Below, piece after piece: positions 37,640-46,300 of a DNA stretch of 57,566 bases; positions within the stretch are counted from its first letter, which is position 1, and each line of letters starts with the position of its first letter. The notes beneath the pieces are model-generated. The model searched no databases. It was not told where the DNA came from and saw nothing but the letters and a program-made list of their open reading frames with translations. A program made the translations under genes and the position numbers. Origin of the DNA: Candidatus Krumholzibacteriota bacterium (GTDB lineage Bacteria > Krumholzibacteriota > Krumholzibacteriia > LZORAL124-64-63); NCBI GenBank assembly GCA_024277025.1, contig JAJRWA010000025.1, positions 1-57,566 of the forward strand, given 5' to 3'.

Positions 37640-38917
37640 GTGGAAAACCTCATCTCCCTGCTTGGCATCTTCGTCCTGATCGGCCTGGCCTGGGTCTTCA
37701 GCAACAACCGCCGCCGCTTCCCCTGGCGGGTTGTCGGCTGGGGTCTCGGCCTCCAGTTCACCCTGGCGGTGATCCTGCTGCGCACCAGCTGGGGCGGGGT
37801 GGCCTTCGGCGCCGCGCGCAACTTCGTCACGCGTCTGCTCAGCTTCACCGACGCCGGCGCCGGCTTCCTCTGGGGCAACCTCTACCGCACCAGTCCCGAA
37901 CTGGTGGCCCACGCCAATCCCGACGGCGGCTACATCCAGGTCACCAACTCGGTCACGGGGCAGCTCATGCCCATCGGCACGGTCTTCATCATCCACGTCC
38001 TGCCGACGATTATCTTCTTCAGCAGCCTGATGGCCCTGCTCTACCATCTGGGTGTGATGCAGAGAATCATCACGGGCGTGGCCTGGGTCATGCGCCGCAC
38101 CATGGGCACCAGCGGCAGCGAATCACTCAGCTGCGCGGCCAACATCTTCGTCGGCCAGACCGAGGCCCCGTTCGTCATCAAGCCCTACCTGCCTACCATG
38201 ACCCGCAGCGAGATCATGGCCGTGATGGTGGGCGGGTTCGCCACCGTGGCCGGCGGGGTGATGGCCGCCTACGTGCGCTTCGGCATCGACGCGGGCCACC
38301 TGCTGGCCGCCAGCGTGATGAGCGCGCCGGCGGCCCTGGTCATCGCCAAGATCATGTACCCCGAAACCGAGGAATCGCCCACCCGCGGCGCCGTTTCCCT
38401 GCAGGTACCGCGCGACTACGCCAATGTCCTGGACGCGGCGGCCGGCGGCGCCGGCATCGGCCTGAAACTGGCCGCCAATGTGGGCGCCATGCTGCTGGCC
38501 TTCATCGCCCTGGTGGCCATGGTCAATTACGGCCTGGGCCTGTTCGGCACTTCGCTGCAGCAGATCTTCGGCTGGATCTTCTCGCCCCTGGCCTGGGTCA
38601 TGGGCGTGCCCTGGTCCGAGGCCGCCACTTTCGGCAACCTGCTGGGCACCAAGATCGCGGTCAACGAGTTCATGGGCTACATTGCCCTGGGTGACGCCAT
38701 GCGCGACGGCACTCTTTCGCCGCGCAGCGTCGTGATCGGCACCTACGCCCTGTGCGGTTTCGCCAATTTCAGCAGCATCGCCATCCAGATCGGCGGCATC
38801 GGCACCATCGCGCCCGCGCGGCGCAGCGATGTGGCGGCCATGGGCCTGAAGGCGATGTTCGGTGGGGCCATCGCCTCCTGGCTGACGGCGACCATCGCCG
38901 GCGTACTGATCGGATGA
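37640..38917 (+). CDS. Concentrative nucleoside transporter (NupC/CNT family)
   Basis: Inner-membrane cation-coupled nucleoside importer. 425 residues, about 10 spans. Signature blocks include NIFVGQTEAPFVIKPYLPTM, GGFATVAGGVMAAYV, GTKIAVNEFMGY and CGFANFSSIAIQIGGIG. The GTG at 37640 (after GGAG) starts just before the first span; longer in-frame starts add a Pro-rich non-membrane stretch and are rejected. Divergent from udk-hpt-guaB, fitting a salvage theme, and it leads a plus-strand gene run. Confidence 0.95.
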   Translation: MENLISLLGIFVLIGLAWVFSNNRRRFPWRVVGWGLGLQFTLAVILLRTSWGGVAFGAARNFVTRLLSFTDAGAGFLWGNLYRTSPELVAHANPDGGYIQVTNSVTGQLMPIGTVFIIHVLPTIIFFSSLMALLYHLGVMQRIITGVAWVMRRTMGTSGSESLSCAANIFVGQTEAPFVIKPYLPTMTRSEIMAVMVGGFATVAGGVMAAYVRFGIDAGHLLAASVMSAPAALVIAKIMYPETEESPTRGAVSLQVPRDYANVLDAAAGGAGIGLKLAANVGAMLLAFIALVAMVNYGLGLFGTSLQQIFGWIFSPLAWVMGVPWSEAATFGNLLGTKIAVNEFMGYIALGDAMRDGTLSPRSVVIGTYALCGFANFSSIAIQIGGIGTIAPARRSDVAAMGLKAMFGGAIASWLTATIAGVLIG

Positions 38918-38927
38918 GGAGACCGTC

Positions 38928-39359
38928 ATGGCCCGCTTGAAACTGACACCCCGGCCGGTCTATGGCTTCCGTACCGAGTTGACCGTGCGCACGACCGACC
39001 TGAACTACGGCGGGCATCTGGGCAACGACCGCATGCTGTCGCTGGTGCAGGAAGCGCGGGTCGCCTGGCTGGCCAGTCACCGTTGGAGCGAATTGGACTG
39101 CGCCGGCACCAGCCTGATCATGGGCGATGCGGCCCTGGTCTACCAGGGCGAGGCTTTTGCCGGTGACCGGCTCTTGTTCGAAGTCGGGGCCGGTGACGCC
39201 ACGCGCAGCGGCTTCCGTCTCTTCTTCCGGGTCACGCGGCCCGGACCTGGGGGCCCCGCGCCCGTGGCCCTGGTCGAGGTCGGCCTGGTCTGTTTCGACT
39301 ACGACAAGCGCCGAATCACGGCCCTGCCCACCGAACTGGCGGCTGTTTGCCATGAGTGA
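38928..39359 (+). CDS. Hotdog-fold acyl-CoA thioesterase
   Basis: 143 residues of the 4-hydroxybenzoyl-CoA thioesterase type. TTDLNYGGHLGNDRML (residues 22-37) contains the catalytic-region Asp and the G-H-x-GN helix start; DAALVYQGEAFAGDRL follows. Substrate unknown. ATG 10 nt after nupC; its end overlaps the methyltransferase gene by 8 nt. Confidence 0.85.
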   Translation: MARLKLTPRPVYGFRTELTVRTTDLNYGGHLGNDRMLSLVQEARVAWLASHRWSELDCAGTSLIMGDAALVYQGEAFAGDRLLFEVGAGDATRSGFRLFFRVTRPGPGGPAPVALVEVGLVCFDYDKRRITALPTELAAVCHE

Positions 39360-40170
39360 CGTTTGCCGCCGCCTGACCAGCCTGCAGAACGACCAGGTCA
39401 AGGATCTGGTCCGCCTGCGCAACCGGCGGGAACGGGAGCGGCAGCAGGTCACGCTGATCGAGGAGCCCCTGGTCATTGAACGGGCCCTGGCCGCGGGCTA
39501 CCCCGTATCAGCCATTTATTTCTGCCCGGAACTGATCGCGGCGACCCACGCAGCCCTGCTGGCCGACTTGCAGGCCCTGACGGTCACGATGGTCGAGGTC
39601 AGCGCGCCGGTGATGAACAAGATCTCGTACCGGGAACGCCCCGAGGGGCTGCTCGTGGTGGCCCCGCAAACGCACCTCACCCTGGCGGATCTGGAGTTGA
39701 AGCAAGACGCCGCGCCCCTGCTGGTCGTGCTCGAAGGTGTGGAGAAACCCGGCAACCTGGGTGCGGTCCTGCGCATTGCCGACGGTGCCGGGGCCGACGC
39801 CGTGATCGTCTGTGGTCGGGGTACGGACCTCTTCAACCCCAATGTGCTGCGGGCCAGCCGTGGTGCCTTCTTCGCCGTGCCAACCGTAGTCTGCGACCAG
39901 GCCGAACTGATGCCGTTCCTGCACAAGGCCGGCATCAACACGGTCGCCACCAGCCCCGCGGCACCGGCTGCCTGGGACCGGACTGATCTGACCGGACCGG
40001 TGGCCATCCTGCTGGGCACCGAACACGACGGTCTCAGCAGCGGTTTGCTCGACCGCGCGGACCTTTCCCTGTCGATCCCCATGCTCGGCCAGGGCGATTC
40101 CCTCAATGTGGCAACCTCGGCCGCCATCCTGCTGTACGAGGCGGTGCGGCAGCGCCGCAACCACAGCTGA
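39352..40170 (+). CDS. SpoU/TrmH-family RNA 2'-O-methyltransferase
   Basis: 272 residues. An N-terminal substrate-binding L30e-like region (about 1-100), then a SPOUT domain with motif 1 EGVEKPGNLGAVLR, motif 2 AILLGTEHDGLS and motif 3 IPMLGQGDSLNVATSAAI. It should methylate a ribose in 23S rRNA or tRNA; the exact site cannot be told. The ATG at 39352 lies inside the thioesterase gene end, so translation is coupled. Confidence 0.92.
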   Translation: MSDVCRRLTSLQNDQVKDLVRLRNRRERERQQVTLIEEPLVIERALAAGYPVSAIYFCPELIAATHAALLADLQALTVTMVEVSAPVMNKISYRERPEGLLVVAPQTHLTLADLELKQDAAPLLVVLEGVEKPGNLGAVLRIADGAGADAVIVCGRGTDLFNPNVLRASRGAFFAVPTVVCDQAELMPFLHKAGINTVATSPAAPAAWDRTDLTGPVAILLGTEHDGLSSGLLDRADLSLSIPMLGQGDSLNVATSAAILLYEAVRQRRNHS

Positions 40171-40187
40171 CCCCCAAAGGAAGAATC

Positions 40188-41453
40188 ATGGCGAACACTT
40201 TCTACAACGATTTCGACCGGGCAGAGCTCGACCCCCGCCCCGCCGATTACCGTTCGGTCTTTCAACGCGGGCGTGACCGGCTGATCCACAACGCGGCTTT
40301 CCGCCGCCTGCAGGCCAAGACGCAGGTCTTTCTCTCCGGCGAGTACGACTTCTACCGCACCCGCCTGACCCACAGCATCGAAGTCGCCCAGATCGCCGGC
40401 TCCATCGCCCGCTACCTGAACGCCGGCAGCCCCCTGCTGCGCCCGGATTTCCACCTCGACTACGCGCTGGTCGAGGCCATGGCCCTGGCCCACGACATCG
40501 GCCACCCGCCCTTCGGCCACGCCGGCGAAGGCCGCCTGCACACCCTGATGCGGCCCTGGGGCGGCTTCGAGGGCAACGCCCAGACCCTGCGCCTGATCAC
40601 GGAGATCATCTTCACGAGCGGCCGCAGCCGCCGCGGCATGAATCCGACGCGGGCCTTCATGGACGGTGTGCTCAAGTACAAGACCCTGTTCAGCGAATGG
40701 GACAATCCGGTCAAGCACTTCATCTACGACGATCAGCAGCAATTCCTGGACTTCGTGTTCGACGGCCGTTCCTTTCCCGCCGAGCTGACGCCGGGCAAAG
40801 CCCGCAACGCCTTCCGCAGCCTCGAATGCCAGATCATGGATTGGGCCGACGACACGGCCTACAGCCTGAACGACCTGGTCGACAGCGCCAACGCGGGCTT
40901 CATCACCATCGGCAAAGTCAATCGCTGGGCCGCCGACGAGAACCTCGCCCCCGACGAGGCCCGCATCCTCGACGAACTGATCGCCACTCTGGGTGCGGGT
41001 GACCTTGAGCGGGTCATGAACCGCAAGATCGGCAGGTTCGTCGAGGCCTGCACGCTGGTGGAACGCGAGACCTTCATGAGCGACCTGAGCAACCGCTACT
41101 GCTATGGCATCACCCTGGATCCGGATGTCGTGCGCGAACAGAAGCTGTACGCCCGCCTGGCGGTGAGCCTGGTTTTCCGCTCGCCCCAGGTCTGCCAGCT
41201 CGAGTACAAGGGCGGACATATGCTTGAGCGGCTGTACAACGCACTGAGTGCACACTATCTTGGCGGCAACCACCCACCGTTGTCGCTGTTGTCGCGGGAT
41301 TTCGAGGCTGAAATGGCCCGCGCCGCGGACGACGATGCCAGGCGGGCGCGCATTATTTGCGATTACCTGGCGGGCATGACCGACGGGTTCGCCATCCGCA
41401 TCTACAAAAGGCTCTTTGACCCGGACTTTGGCTCCATAGTGGATCTCGTTTGA
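40188..41453 (+). CDS. dgt: dGTPase-family deoxynucleotide triphosphohydrolase
   Basis: Hydrolyses dNTPs to nucleoside and triphosphate. 421 residues. HD-domain ligands lie in RLTHSIEVAQIAGSIA and MALAHDIGHPPFGHAGE, with the later Asp in DWADDTAYSLNDL. The N-terminal FRRLQAKTQVF block is also typical. ATG after AAGGAAGA. Its stop overlaps the TTG start of the next gene. It fits the nucleotide-metabolism neighbourhood. Confidence 0.93.
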   Translation: MANTFYNDFDRAELDPRPADYRSVFQRGRDRLIHNAAFRRLQAKTQVFLSGEYDFYRTRLTHSIEVAQIAGSIARYLNAGSPLLRPDFHLDYALVEAMALAHDIGHPPFGHAGEGRLHTLMRPWGGFEGNAQTLRLITEIIFTSGRSRRGMNPTRAFMDGVLKYKTLFSEWDNPVKHFIYDDQQQFLDFVFDGRSFPAELTPGKARNAFRSLECQIMDWADDTAYSLNDLVDSANAGFITIGKVNRWAADENLAPDEARILDELIATLGAGDLERVMNRKIGRFVEACTLVERETFMSDLSNRYCYGITLDPDVVREQKLYARLAVSLVFRSPQVCQLEYKGGHMLERLYNALSAHYLGGNHPPLSLLSRDFEAEMARAADDDARRARIICDYLAGMTDGFAIRIYKRLFDPDFGSIVDLV

Positions 41454-42610
41454 ACCGAATTCTCGGCCTGTTGATGTGCGTGCCGGTGCTGCTGTCACTG
41501 CAGACCGTGCCGATCTGTGCACAAACCGCGCCCGGCGATACGATTTCGACCTACGTCCCCCACGTCGAAACCATCCCCGGCAAGGAGGGCACCTATTTCT
41601 TCTACAAGGGCTACGACTACGGCAGTCAGGCCCTGATCCATCCCCTGCGCCTGGTCATCAACGGCGGCTTCGGCATCATGCAGGTCAGCAGCCGCCACAA
41701 CGAGCCGGGATTGATCCAATACGGACGCGGCGCCCGCAACGTCTCCAAGAACCTGCTCAATCCCCTGTGGTCCATCAGCGTCAACGGCTTCTGGGACTTC
41801 TTTTCACGCGAAGTGATTCCGATCTCCATCAACAGCGGCCAGGCCCAGTACTGGCCCAACTACATGAACCACCTGTTCGGCGGCGGCATGAGCTACCGCA
41901 TGATGACGGAGTACTTCCGCTTCAATGAGTATTCACACCCGAAGGCCTGGGCCGGCGTCACGATTTTCGCCTATCACTTCCTGAACGAGGTTGTCGAGAA
42001 CGACGGCTACGAAGGGCCAACCACCGATCCGGTCGCCGATTTCTGGATCTTCAATCCGGCGGGAATCATCCTCTTCAGCAACGACAACGTGGCCCGCTTC
42101 TTCAGCCGCACCCTGCACATGGCTGACTGGTCGTATCAGCCGGTCTGGCTGCCGGACACGCAGGAACTGGTCAACAACGGGCAGAACTACGCCGTCAAGT
42201 ACCACCTCAACCAGCGCGGAAGCATGAGTGTCTTCTACCACTGGGGTTCCCACGCCGAACTGGGCCTGAGCTTCACCCGCCCGGATGGGCGTTGCCTCTC
42301 GGCGGGTCTGGGGTTGGTGGCCAAGAATCTGTTCAAGATCGACCAGATCAGCAAGACGGTTGACCTGGCGGTCTCCGGCGGCGTCTTCTACGACCGCAAC
42401 AACAGCCTGTTGGCGTCCCTGCTCTTCGCCCGCACCAAGGATTACCGTTACCGCTTGAACCTCTATCCGGGACTGGTGAAACTCGGTCCCCTGCGGCCCG
42501 GGTTCTTCGCCTCGATCAACGAGGACGACCGGGTCCTGCTGGGACTGACCTTCGGCACGCTGCAGCATCTGCCGGTAGGCATCGGCGGCGGCTTCAACAA
42601 GAAGAACTAG
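41450..42610 (+). CDS. Predicted outer-membrane protein of unknown function
   Basis: 386 residues with a signal peptide (residues 1-25, ending ICAQT). The remainder is rich in alternating aromatic and polar residues typical of outer-membrane barrels (NPLWSISVNGFWDFFSRE, YRYRLNLYPGLVKLGPL). No family assigned with confidence. TTG start in a TTGA overlap with the dNTPase gene, which fixes the start. It ends in a 4-nt convergent overlap with the SDR gene. Confidence 0.7.
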   Translation: MNRILGLLMCVPVLLSLQTVPICAQTAPGDTISTYVPHVETIPGKEGTYFFYKGYDYGSQALIHPLRLVINGGFGIMQVSSRHNEPGLIQYGRGARNVSKNLLNPLWSISVNGFWDFFSREVIPISINSGQAQYWPNYMNHLFGGGMSYRMMTEYFRFNEYSHPKAWAGVTIFAYHFLNEVVENDGYEGPTTDPVADFWIFNPAGIILFSNDNVARFFSRTLHMADWSYQPVWLPDTQELVNNGQNYAVKYHLNQRGSMSVFYHWGSHAELGLSFTRPDGRCLSAGLGLVAKNLFKIDQISKTVDLAVSGGVFYDRNNSLLASLLFARTKDYRYRLNLYPGLVKLGPLRPGFFASINEDDRVLLGLTFGTLQHLPVGIGGGFNKKN

Positions 42611-43374
42611 CGCAGGTGTGACGCACAGTTGATGTCGATGATCGCGCCACTGAGCGCGTCGGCCTGGCCCGAGACCACCATCAGGACCACATGGGCGATC
42701 TCGTCGGCGGTGGCCGTACGCTTCATCGGGCTCTGGTCCCGGATGGCCTTGCCGCCCGGTCCCTCCAGATAGTCGCGCGTCATGTCGGTCAGCACCCAGC
42801 CCGGCGCCAGGCCCACGACCTTGATGTTGCGTGGCGCCAGGGCCACGGCCAGGGATTGGCTCAGGCTGTTCAGTCCCGCCTTGCTGGCCCCGTAGGCCGG
42901 CGCTTCAGGCTCGCCGCGATACGCCCCCCGGCTCGTGACATTGATGATGTGCCCGCCGCCCGCCGCGTCCAGCAGGGGGATGGCTCCGTGCAGCAGATGG
43001 GCCGGGCCGTTCAGGTTCACCGCAATGGTCCGGTCCCAGAACTTGCGCCAGTTCTCGTGGTCCAGCGACGCAATGTCATGGGTGACAAAAATACCGGCGT
43101 TGTTCACCACGACATCCAGTCCGCCCAGCTCTTTGGCCGCCCGGCCCGCCAGGTCCCCCGCGGCGACGGGATCGCCCAGGTCGGCCGTCAGCATGGCATG
43201 GCCCTCACCGCTCAGCCCCTGCAGCACGTGCGCCGCCGCCTGTTCGTCGGCGCCGTAGTGCACCGCCACCCGGGCGCCATGATCAGCCAGCAACTCGGCC
43301 ACGGCCCGGCCGATCCCACGGCTGGCCCCGGTGATCAAGGCCCTGCGGCCGGTCAAGTCACATGAAGTCTTCAT
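42607..43374 (-). CDS. Short-chain dehydrogenase/reductase
   Basis: 255 residues, Rossmann fold. Cofactor motif TGASRGIG (about 15-22), VVNNAGIF, the catalytic Ser in INVTSRG and Tyr-x3-Lys in YGASKAG. Resembles FabG-like ketoreductases, but the substrate is unknown. ATG at 43374 after GGAGAGGGGG; a predicted promoter lies at 43421-43449. Confidence 0.9.
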   Translation of the reverse strand: MKTSCDLTGRRALITGASRGIGRAVAELLADHGARVAVHYGADEQAAAHVLQGLSGEGHAMLTADLGDPVAAGDLAGRAAKELGGLDVVVNNAGIFVTHDIASLDHENWRKFWDRTIAVNLNGPAHLLHGAIPLLDAAGGGHIINVTSRGAYRGEPEAPAYGASKAGLNSLSQSLAVALAPRNIKVVGLAPGWVLTDMTRDYLEGPGGKAIRDQSPMKRTATADEIAHVVLMVVSGQADALSGAIIDINCASHLR

Positions 43375-43420
43375 GGCGTCCCCCTCTCCTGCAGCCCAAA
43401 ATGTGTGGTCATCTCCTTCG

Positions 43421-43449
43421 ATGATAGGAAATCGCACTCCACACCGCAA
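43421..43449 (-). promoter_or_regulatory. Predicted promoter of the SDR gene
   Basis: Minus-strand TTGCGG (43444-43449), 17-nt spacer and TATCAT (43421-43426). The -35 overlaps the U-run of the upstream terminator, a compact arrangement separating the protease and SDR transcripts. Confidence 0.4.
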
Positions 43450-43474
43450 AAAGCCCCGGGCCGGGGCCCGGGGC
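43448..43474 (-). terminator. Intrinsic terminator of the lysyl-endopeptidase-like gene
   Basis: GCCCCGGGCC (43453-43462) and GGCCCGGGGC (43465-43474) form a perfect 10-bp GC stem with a 2-nt nominal loop. On the minus strand it is followed by five U (43448-43452), 30 nt past the protease stop. A classic intrinsic terminator. Confidence 0.85.
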
Positions 43475-43503
43475 ATTCTTCTGTCGTTGTTCCCGGACAG
43501 CGT

Positions 43504-46038
43504 CTACTTCAGCAGGATCATCTTGTGATCCGCCCGCTGACCGCCCGACAGGACCTGCACAAAGTACACGCCGCTGGCGGCACGCAGGCCATCGGCGTCG
43601 TTGCCGTCCCAGGTCACGGTGCCCGGGCCCGCCGGCCGCGTACCGCTGACCAGTTCCCGGACCAGGCGGCCCTGCAGATCGTACACGCGGACGCTGGCCT
43701 GGCCGGCCTTCTCCAGCACGTAGCTGATCCGGGTCGTCGGGTTGAACGGGTTCGGGTAGTTGCCGACGCTCAATTGATAGCCCGGCACATCGCCGGCGGC
43801 GGACAGATTGGCCACCAGCCCCCAGATCTCGATGTCATCCAGATTCCAGCCCGAGAACTGCCACGAACCGTCGGTGGTGCCCATGGTCCAGCGAATGTAG
43901 ACCTGGGACTGGTGGTCCGCCACGGCGCTGATGTCATAGCTGACCGCCGTCCAGGCGCTATCGGTGATTTCCGCCGTGTTGGCCCAGATCGTGGTGAAGT
44001 TCACATTGTCGGTACTGACGGCGATCGACGCGTGGTCGTAGGCCGGCTGTTCCACATTGAGCCAGCGCTGGAAACGCAGTTCGGTGCCGCTGAGACCTGA
44101 GCAGTCGATGGCCGTCGTCACCAGATGGGTCTGCATCAGGTTCGCCGGATAATCACCGGCCAGGTTGTACCCCAGCACGTTGTTGCCGGTGAAGCCCGCC
44201 GTCGGATCGACGTTGCCGTACTCGCCACCGGCGCCCAGCGGTACGCCCCACGCCCAGTCGCCACTCATGGTCCAGCCCGGATCCGTATCCAGATTGAAGC
44301 TGTGGACCAACTCCGGAATACCCACTCGCAACTGGGCGGCCCGGCCAGTGTCACCATCACCGGTGGTCAGATTGCTGAAACTCACGACTGCCGTGTACAC
44401 ACCATTGGCCAGCGCATTGGCCGCCGCGTTGAAAGCGACCGTCACCTGCGCCGAGGCGCCGGCGGCCAGGGTGCCGCTGCCGTTGGCGATGTCCAGCCAG
44501 TTCACATCCGCTGTGACCTGATAGTCCAGGCTGGTCAGACCGATATTGTTGACCGTGTAGACCGTGCTGGCCGGCGTGAACGGGCCGCCGGCGTTGCCGG
44601 TGCCGTCGAGTTTGACCCCGGTCACGCTGATCCCGGTCGCAGACGGCGCGTAGGTGTCCAGGCTGGTCTGGCCCGTATTGAGCGGATCGAGGTACTGGGA
44701 AATCAGGGGCCACGAAACCGAAAAACGGCCGTACCAATCCGAAAGGTCGTTCCCGCAGGCCGCATCGCCGCCGTGCAGTTGGCCGACCACGTGGTGGTTC
44801 TGGTCGAACAACGGCGAGCCGGACGAACCGGGCTCGGTGGTGCCGACGTCCCAGTCGGTGATCCGCAGGTGGCTGCCATCACCGGGTACGGCATTGCTGT
44901 AGTAGCTCGTCGTGCTGGTCGGGTCATACTCGAAACTGATGCTCTTTTCATCGGTGTTCGGATGATGAATCGCCGTGGCGCTGGTCGGATCGGCCGACGT
45001 GTTGTCCCAACCGGCAAAGCTCACCTCGTGCAGGGGGTCGACCGGATCGTTCATCTCCACCAGCGTGAAGTCCGAGGTGGCCGAGGCCGCAAGGAAGGTC
45101 GCCCCGGTCATGAACTGATTGAGCAAACCACCGCTCTGGTCACCGCAGACAGGGCTCTGGAAATTCCAGTAGACGACCAGCGAGGCCGCGTTGCCGCTAT
45201 TGATCCCGCAGTGGTTGGCCGTCAGGAAATAGGGGGTCGCGTCCTCGGCGGTATTGTTCAACATCGCACCGGTGCAGAAAGTCGAACCACCGGTCGAAAT
45301 CACGCCCACCGAACTGATCTCGGCGCGCCAGGCATCGCCTTCGGGGCAGACCACGTCCACGTTGCAGGTGCCGGCCTTGTCGATGTTCAGGGCCGCCAGG
45401 TCTTCGCCGAAATAGCGGTACCCCTTGTTGATCGCCGTCAGTTCCAGGCGGTAGTTGTGCCGCTCACGGCGGGGCAGCACCAGTTCAACCACGATGTCGT
45501 CCGCCAGAACAACCGGTGTCCACAACTCGCCGTGGTCCTCGTTGTCCAGGTTGGTGAAGGTCACGAAGCCACGGTAGTCTTCCGGCCCTTTGACGTCGAC
45601 CGGATAGATGCTCAGCCGGGCACCCTTGGGCAGGTGGTAACCGGTGAACCCCAGATTCAGCGACAGGGCGCCGGGGGCCGTGATGCGCGTCCGCCAAAGC
45701 TGGTAGCGTTCATCCAGATCTTCCCAGGTGCCGCTGTTCTCAGGCGTCAGCCAGGTGTTCTCCGGCACGGCGAAGCGCGGCGGCAGGCCGTTCATCTCGC
45801 GTGTTTCGTCTTCGTCGCGCAGGGCCGGAATATTCAGGGGCACTGTGCCGACCACAGCGACCTGGCTGGCTGGACGCACGGCGAACTCGGCCGCCACCGG
45901 CCCTTCAATGGCCACGGGATTGATCGGGGCATCCGGCGCAGCCACCGCTAGGGGTGCCGCCAGGGCCAACAGGGAAAGGACCGACACCAGGACCACGAAG
46001 GTGGCCAACGCGAAATTTTGTTTTTTCTGGAACAACAT
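43504..46038 (-). CDS. Secreted lysyl-endopeptidase-like (S1) serine protease with sorting domain
   Basis: 844 residues. Signal peptide to about residue 34. A pro-region (40-225) precedes a trypsin-fold domain with His276 (TANHCG), Asp323 (TSDFTLVEM) and Ser406 (TEPGSSGSPLFD, then GQLHGGD), very like Achromobacter lysyl endopeptidase. After it come an Ig/choice-of-anchor region (about 445-550), a discoidin/MAM-like beta-sandwich (about 570-755) and an FlgD/Por-type sorting domain (NYPNPFNPTTRISYVLEKAG). Surface or extracellular. ATG at 46038 after AGGGGAG; bounded by its own promoter and terminator. Confidence 0.93.
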   Translation of the reverse strand: MLFQKKQNFALATFVVLVSVLSLLALAAPLAVAAPDAPINPVAIEGPVAAEFAVRPASQVAVVGTVPLNIPALRDEDETREMNGLPPRFAVPENTWLTPENSGTWEDLDERYQLWRTRITAPGALSLNLGFTGYHLPKGARLSIYPVDVKGPEDYRGFVTFTNLDNEDHGELWTPVVLADDIVVELVLPRRERHNYRLELTAINKGYRYFGEDLAALNIDKAGTCNVDVVCPEGDAWRAEISSVGVISTGGSTFCTGAMLNNTAEDATPYFLTANHCGINSGNAASLVVYWNFQSPVCGDQSGGLLNQFMTGATFLAASATSDFTLVEMNDPVDPLHEVSFAGWDNTSADPTSATAIHHPNTDEKSISFEYDPTSTTSYYSNAVPGDGSHLRITDWDVGTTEPGSSGSPLFDQNHHVVGQLHGGDAACGNDLSDWYGRFSVSWPLISQYLDPLNTGQTSLDTYAPSATGISVTGVKLDGTGNAGGPFTPASTVYTVNNIGLTSLDYQVTADVNWLDIANGSGTLAAGASAQVTVAFNAAANALANGVYTAVVSFSNLTTGDGDTGRAAQLRVGIPELVHSFNLDTDPGWTMSGDWAWGVPLGAGGEYGNVDPTAGFTGNNVLGYNLAGDYPANLMQTHLVTTAIDCSGLSGTELRFQRWLNVEQPAYDHASIAVSTDNVNFTTIWANTAEITDSAWTAVSYDISAVADHQSQVYIRWTMGTTDGSWQFSGWNLDDIEIWGLVANLSAAGDVPGYQLSVGNYPNPFNPTTRISYVLEKAGQASVRVYDLQGRLVRELVSGTRPAGPGTVTWDGNDADGLRAASGVYFVQVLSGGQRADHKMILLK

Positions 46039-46152
46039 GAACTCCCCTGGGATGTTGCGAAACGTGCCCGCAAACCGGCGAAAGAAGGACACGGGAGGCG
46101 AAAAGGAACTGTGGAGCGCTCCCAAGGGTGGAATTGGGTGCGAACCGCTCCT

Positions 46153-46161
46153 ATTATACCA
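46153..46161 (-). promoter_or_regulatory. Extended -10 promoter of the protease gene
   Basis: The minus strand reads TGGTATAAT, a perfect -10 with the extended TG, in an AT-rich stretch 115 nt upstream of the start codon. The -35 is weak, as is common for extended -10 promoters. Confidence 0.65.
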
Positions 46162-46198
46162 TAAAAGCCAGCGAATTACCACGTTTTTGAACTTTAAA

Positions 46199-46228
46199 GG
46201 GACCGCACAATACACATTGTGCGATCCC
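46199..46228 (-). terminator. Terminator of the aconitase gene
   Basis: In the minus-strand RNA GGGAUCGCACAAU pairs with AUUGUGCGGUCCC (13 bp including one U-G wobble) around a 4-nt loop, followed by UUUAAAGUU. It begins 72 nt after the aconitase stop and lies just upstream of the protease promoter, insulating the two transcripts. Confidence 0.75.
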
Positions 46229-46300
46229 CATACGTCTCAAATCATAATTTCAACGCGAATGTATTTACGGTATTCTCACTTTTCTTGTCTCAACTCCCGA

